Positions 60,671 through 64,000 of a DNA stretch of 64,000 nucleotides are shown one piece after another. The stretch comes from CAIVVT01 sp052145115. GTDB lineage: Bacteria; Acidobacteriota; Terriglobia; Bryobacterales; Bryobacteraceae. How positions within the stretch are numbered: position 1 is the first letter of the stretch; each line of letters starts with the position of its first letter. The translations under genes and the position numbers were made by a program. The stretch is taken from the NCBI GenBank assembly GCA_052145115.1, contig JBKQPG010000039.1:56820-120819 (forward strand), written 5' to 3'. A model generated the notes under the pieces. The model was not told where the DNA came from, made no database searches, and was given only the letters and a program-made list of their open reading frames with translations.

Positions 60671-62542
60671 GTGCTGCGGCGAACTGCGTGCCTCACAATT
60701 CTCCTCGGCCTGGCGGCGACGCTGGCGCCCGGCGCGCCGCCGCAGGTGGACAAACTGGAGCCGCCTTCGTGGTGGACCGGCAGCGCGTGGACGCCCATCC
60801 GCCTGCTGGCGCACGGGCGAGGTCTGGCTCAGGCGCAGCTCAGCGCGCAGGCGCCGCTCAGCGCCGGCAACCTCAAATTCAGCGAGCGCGGAACGTACCT
60901 GTTCGCCGACCTCACCATCCCATCCGAAGCCGCCCCGGGCAAGTACCGGCTGCAGTTCGCGTTCGCCGGCGGAGGAGCGCAGGAGGTCGAATTCGAGGTC
61001 CTGAGCAGGCCCGACCGCTCCAAGCAGGCGCAGGGCTTCTCGCCGGCCGATTTCATCTACCTGATCATGCCCGACCGCTTCGCCAACGGCGATCCGTCGA
61101 ATGACGATCCGGCCGTCTCCAAGGGGCTGTTCGATCGAGGCAATCCGCGCTTCTACCACGGCGGGGACCTGCAAGGCGTGATGGACCACGCCACCTACCT
61201 GAGGAACCTGGGCGTGACGGCGGCGTGGCTGAACCCGTGGTACGACAACAACAACCGGCTCAATGAAAAGGAGCGCTACGGCGGCAAGCCGATGGCCGAC
61301 TACCACGGCTACGGGGCGGTGGATTACTACGCCGTGGAGGAGCACTTCGGCACTCTGCCGGTGCTGCAAAAGATGGTCACCAGCCTGCAAGCGGAGGGCA
61401 TCAAAGTAATCCAGGACCAGGTGGCCAACCACGTCGGCCCATACCACCCCTGGACCGCGGATCCGCCCACGCCGGCCTGGTTCAACGGAACTCCCGCCCG
61501 GCATGCCGCCAACACATGGCAGACGTGGACGCTGATGGACCCGTACGGCAGCCGGGAGACGCGCCGCGCGACGCTGGAGGGGTGGTTCATCGACATCCTG
61601 CCGGACCTGAACCAGAACGACCCGGAGGTGCGACGCTACCTGATCCAGAACAGCCTGTGGTGGGTGGGCGTGACGGGCATCGATGCGATCCGCCAGGACA
61701 CCATGCCGTACGTCCCGCGCGATTTCTGGTGCGATTGGACGGCGGCGCTGAAGAAGGACTTCCCGCTCGTGAAAGTGGTGGGCGAGGTGTTCGATGGCGA
61801 CCCGGCGCTGGTCTCGTTCTATCAGGGCGGCCGGCAGGCGCACGACCATATCGACACGGGCGTGCACTCGGTGTTCGATTTCCCGCTGTTCTTCGCGCTG
61901 CGCGCGGCATTCGCCCGCGGCGGCGACCTGCGCGACGTGCCGCGCGTGCTGGCGCACGATTTCCTCTATCCCAACCCGGGGATGCTGGTGACGTTCGCGG
62001 GGCTGCACGACGTGGCGCGCTTCATGAGCGAGCCCGGCGCCACGCCGGAGGGACTGAAGATGGCCTTCACGGCGCTGTTCACGCTGCGCGGCGTGCCGAT
62101 GGTCTATTACGGCGACGAGATCGGGATGAAGGGCGGGAACGATCCCGACAACCGGCGCGACTTTCCAGGCGGCTGGAAGGACGACCCGCGCAACGCCTTC
62201 ACGGAGGCCGGGCGCACGGCGGAGGAGAACGGCATCCTGCATCACCTGCAGAGCGTGGCGCGGCTGCGGCGGCAGTTCGCCGCGCTGCGGGAGGGCGTGA
62301 TGACGAATCTCCACGCCAGCGAGAAACAGTGGGTCTACGTGCGCAAGGGGAGCAGGGTGACGGCGATCGTGGCGTTCAACACGGCCAACGCGCCGGCGCA
62401 GGTGGAGATCGACACACAAGGCCTGGAGTACATGGACGGCGACACGCTGACCGACCGGTTGAGCGGAGCGTCGGCGACGGTCGAAAAAGGCCGCCTGCGG
62501 CTGGAGCTGGCGGCGCGGCGCAGTTCGGTGTGGATGCAATAG
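60671..62542 (+). CDS. Exported GH13 neopullulanase/cyclomaltodextrinase-like enzyme (SusA-like)
   Basis: 623 residues. A signal peptide (LTILLGLAATLAPGA) precedes an N-terminal cyclomaltodextrinase-type domain and the GH13 barrel. Catalytic residues are the nucleophile Asp343 (IRQDTM), acid Glu372 (VVGEVFDG) and Asp447 (GLHDVARF). The opening YLIMPDRFANGD is typical. It hydrolyses starch, maltodextrin or pullulan in the periplasm, like Bacteroides SusA. The GTG start has TAGAAT 7 nt upstream. A sugar transporter gene follows 26 nt later, so products are probably imported by it. Confidence 0.92.
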   Translation: MLRRTACLTILLGLAATLAPGAPPQVDKLEPPSWWTGSAWTPIRLLAHGRGLAQAQLSAQAPLSAGNLKFSERGTYLFADLTIPSEAAPGKYRLQFAFAGGGAQEVEFEVLSRPDRSKQAQGFSPADFIYLIMPDRFANGDPSNDDPAVSKGLFDRGNPRFYHGGDLQGVMDHATYLRNLGVTAAWLNPWYDNNNRLNEKERYGGKPMADYHGYGAVDYYAVEEHFGTLPVLQKMVTSLQAEGIKVIQDQVANHVGPYHPWTADPPTPAWFNGTPARHAANTWQTWTLMDPYGSRETRRATLEGWFIDILPDLNQNDPEVRRYLIQNSLWWVGVTGIDAIRQDTMPYVPRDFWCDWTAALKKDFPLVKVVGEVFDGDPALVSFYQGGRQAHDHIDTGVHSVFDFPLFFALRAAFARGGDLRDVPRVLAHDFLYPNPGMLVTFAGLHDVARFMSEPGATPEGLKMAFTALFTLRGVPMVYYGDEIGMKGGNDPDNRRDFPGGWKDDPRNAFTEAGRTAEENGILHHLQSVARLRRQFAALREGVMTNLHASEKQWVYVRKGSRVTAIVAFNTANAPAQVEIDTQGLEYMDGDTLTDRLSGASATVEKGRLRLELAARRSSVWMQ

Positions 62543-62568
62543 CCGCGCGGGCGGCTGGGGAGATGAGC

Positions 62569-63873
62569 ATGCAGAAACCACGTCTCGCGCCCTGGCAGAT
62601 CTGGAACATGAGCTTCGGCTTTCTGGGGATCCAGTTCGGCTGGGGCCTGCAGATGGCCAACATGAGCGCCATCTATGAATACCTCAAGGCCAAGCCGGAC
62701 CAGATCCCGCTGCTGTGGCTGGCGGCGCCGCTGACGGGGCTGATCGTGCAGCCGATCATCGGTCACATGAGCGACCGCACATGGGGCCGGCTGGGGCGGC
62801 GGCGGCCGTACTTTCTGACGGGCGCGATCCTCTCGACGCTGGCGCTGCTCCTGATGCCGAACTGCTCGGCGCTGTGGATGGCGGCGGGCCTGCTGTGGAT
62901 CCTGGATGCGTCGATCAACATCTCGATGGAGCCGTTCCGGGCATTCGTGGCGGACCTGCTACCCGAGGATCAGCGCACCACGGGCTTCGCGATGCAGAGC
63001 TTCTTCATCGGCGTCGGCGCGGTGGTGGCTTCGGCCATGCCGTGGGTCATGACCAACTGGCTGCACGTGGAGCGCGGCGTGGGCAACGCCATCCCGCTGA
63101 GCGTGCGCTATTCGTTCTACATCGGCGCGGCGGCGTTTTTCACCTGCGTGCTGTGGACGATCGTCACGACGAAGGAGTATCCGCCCGAGAACCTGGAAGC
63201 GTTCCGCAGCGCGCAGGCCGCCAGAGCGGGCATTCTCCACGGCGCGGGGGAGATCGGCGCCGCGATTCTCGCAATGCCGCGTACGATGCGGCGGCTGGCG
63301 CTGGTGCAATTCGCCACCTGGATGGGGCTGTTCTGCATGTGGCTGTATTTTGCGCCGGCGGTGGCGCGGTCGGTGTTCGCAGCGGCGGACGCGAATTCGC
63401 CCGAGTACAGGCAGGGCGCGGAGTGGGCCGGGCTGTGCTTCAGCATGTACTCGCTGGTGGCGTTTCTGGTGGCGTTCCTGCTGCCGGTTCTGGCGCGCGT
63501 GATCGGCAAGCGCGGGACGCACGCGCTGTGCCTGCTGTGCGGCGCGGCCGGATTGCTGAGCGTGGGCGTGATCCGCCAGCCGTGGATACTGCTGCTGTCG
63601 ATGACGGGCGTGGGCATCGCCTGGGCCAGCACGGTGTCGATGCCGTACGTGATTCTGGCCAACGCCGTGCCGGCGGAGCGCACGGGCGTGTACATGGGCA
63701 TCTTCAACTTCTTCATCACGCTGCCCGAGATTTGCGCGGCGCTGGGGCTGGGCTGGGTGCTGTCGCACTGGCTGGGCGGGAACAGCCTGACGGTGGTGCT
63801 GCTGGGCGGCGTGTGCCTGATTGTGGCGGCGATTCTGATGCGGCAGGTGCCGGCGGAGCAGGCGGCGGGCTAA
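62569..63873 (+). CDS. GPH/SLC45-type MFS sugar transporter
   Basis: 434 residues with 12 membrane segments. It begins MQKPRLAPWQIWNMSFGFLGIQFGWGLQMANMSAIYEYL and has the cytoplasmic DRTWGRLGRRRPYFLTGA loop, features of the GPH/SLC45 (SucX/MalT-like) sugar:cation symporters. It probably imports maltose or maltodextrins made by the upstream GH13 enzyme. GGGGAG 6 nt upstream selects the ATG at 62569 over an in-frame ATG at 62563. A dispersed repeat begins right after its stop. Confidence 0.9.
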   Translation: MQKPRLAPWQIWNMSFGFLGIQFGWGLQMANMSAIYEYLKAKPDQIPLLWLAAPLTGLIVQPIIGHMSDRTWGRLGRRRPYFLTGAILSTLALLLMPNCSALWMAAGLLWILDASINISMEPFRAFVADLLPEDQRTTGFAMQSFFIGVGAVVASAMPWVMTNWLHVERGVGNAIPLSVRYSFYIGAAAFFTCVLWTIVTTKEYPPENLEAFRSAQAARAGILHGAGEIGAAILAMPRTMRRLALVQFATWMGLFCMWLYFAPAVARSVFAAADANSPEYRQGAEWAGLCFSMYSLVAFLVAFLLPVLARVIGKRGTHALCLLCGAAGLLSVGVIRQPWILLLSMTGVGIAWASTVSMPYVILANAVPAERTGVYMGIFNFFITLPEICAALGLGWVLSHWLGGNSLTVVLLGGVCLIVAAILMRQVPAEQAAG

Positions 63874-63874
63874 C

Positions 63875-64000
63875 CCGGATGTTTCACCAACAATCGGCTG
63901 CGGCGCGCGATAGGGCCGCAGCTACTTCGTTGCGCTCGGTCGCCGTCCTCGACGTACCGCCAAGTATGCCTGCGGGCGGCTCCCGTCGCGCGCCTCGTAT
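63875..64000 (+). repeat. Dispersed repeat C, copy 2 (cut by window end)
   Basis: Aligns with 26836-26975, sharing CGCGCGATAG, CTACTTCGTTGCGCT and CGCGCGCCTCGTAT. It starts directly after the sugar-transporter stop and is cut by the end of the window. Confidence 0.8.

Noticed and set aside
60599..62581. Long minus-strand open frame opposite the GH13 gene
   Set aside because: Antisense shadow; the GH13 catalytic residues are all on the plus strand.
61516..63873. Apparent 785-residue fusion upstream of the sugar transporter
   Set aside because: The first part is an out-of-frame reading of GH13; the transporter starts at 62569 with a good ribosome-binding site.

Overview
The window is a GC-rich bacterial chromosome segment of the kind found in Acidobacteriota, probably Bryobacterales/Solibacter-like. 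The pointers are a C-terminal piece of an Oar-type TonB-dependent receptor, secreted sulfatases and glycosidases, an exosortase/EpsI pair, tandem DUF3617 proteins, and housekeeping genes with many GTG and TTG starts. This placement rests on gene content alone; no 16S gene is present. I found no prophage, transposase, CRISPR array or recognisable defence system.

Layout. 1-16 kb is an accessory glycan-use region: the receptor end, a TPR protein, an AmpG-like permease followed by a GH94 phosphorylase very like N,N'-diacetylchitobiose phosphorylase, two oppositely oriented sulfatases, an orphan MtaA-type cobamide methyltransferase-like protein, a CE1-type esterase plus GH78 alpha-L-rhamnosidase operon, and a DUF5009/HGSNAT-like membrane protein. 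16-26 kb holds an AT-richer orphan gene, tRNA-Ala(GGC), an HD hydrolase, MOSC-glnE, an Asp-box protein with two overlapping SMR-type membrane proteins, rplU-rpmA-obgE, and a nitrilase-family gene. About 26.4-27.0 kb is a 700-bp non-coding island built from repeats, then ilvD.

29-38.7 kb is largely flagellar and surface related. fliW-csrA runs into a flagellin gene with a good sigma-28-type promoter. On the plus strand there is an exosortase, EpsI, two TPR-like proteins and RNase III. On the minus strand there is a MerR-flbD-motA-motB run. 38.8-54.8 kb is dense housekeeping: rlmB, ggt, a TIM-barrel isomerase-like gene, asnS, arginase, ddl and an S41 protease, several with overlapping stops and starts. 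A Tat-exported nitrilase, a zincin, an exported amidohydrolase, cmk-lysC, a PpiD-like foldase and DedA follow. 54.9-64 kb holds a protein with a duplicated end domain next to an SGNH hydrolase, a DUF3108 protein, tandem DUF3617 proteins, a DUF155 protein, and a SusA-like GH13 enzyme followed by a GPH/SLC45-type sugar transporter.

Points that stand out are: a helically phased array of GTGTCG/CGACA motifs inside the 26.4-27 kb repeat island; two repeat families each present twice in the window; the permease/GH94 pair; the FliW-CsrA-flagellin module; and a set of genes whose only promoter-like -10 box lies 7-8 nt before the start codon, which suggests leaderless transcripts.
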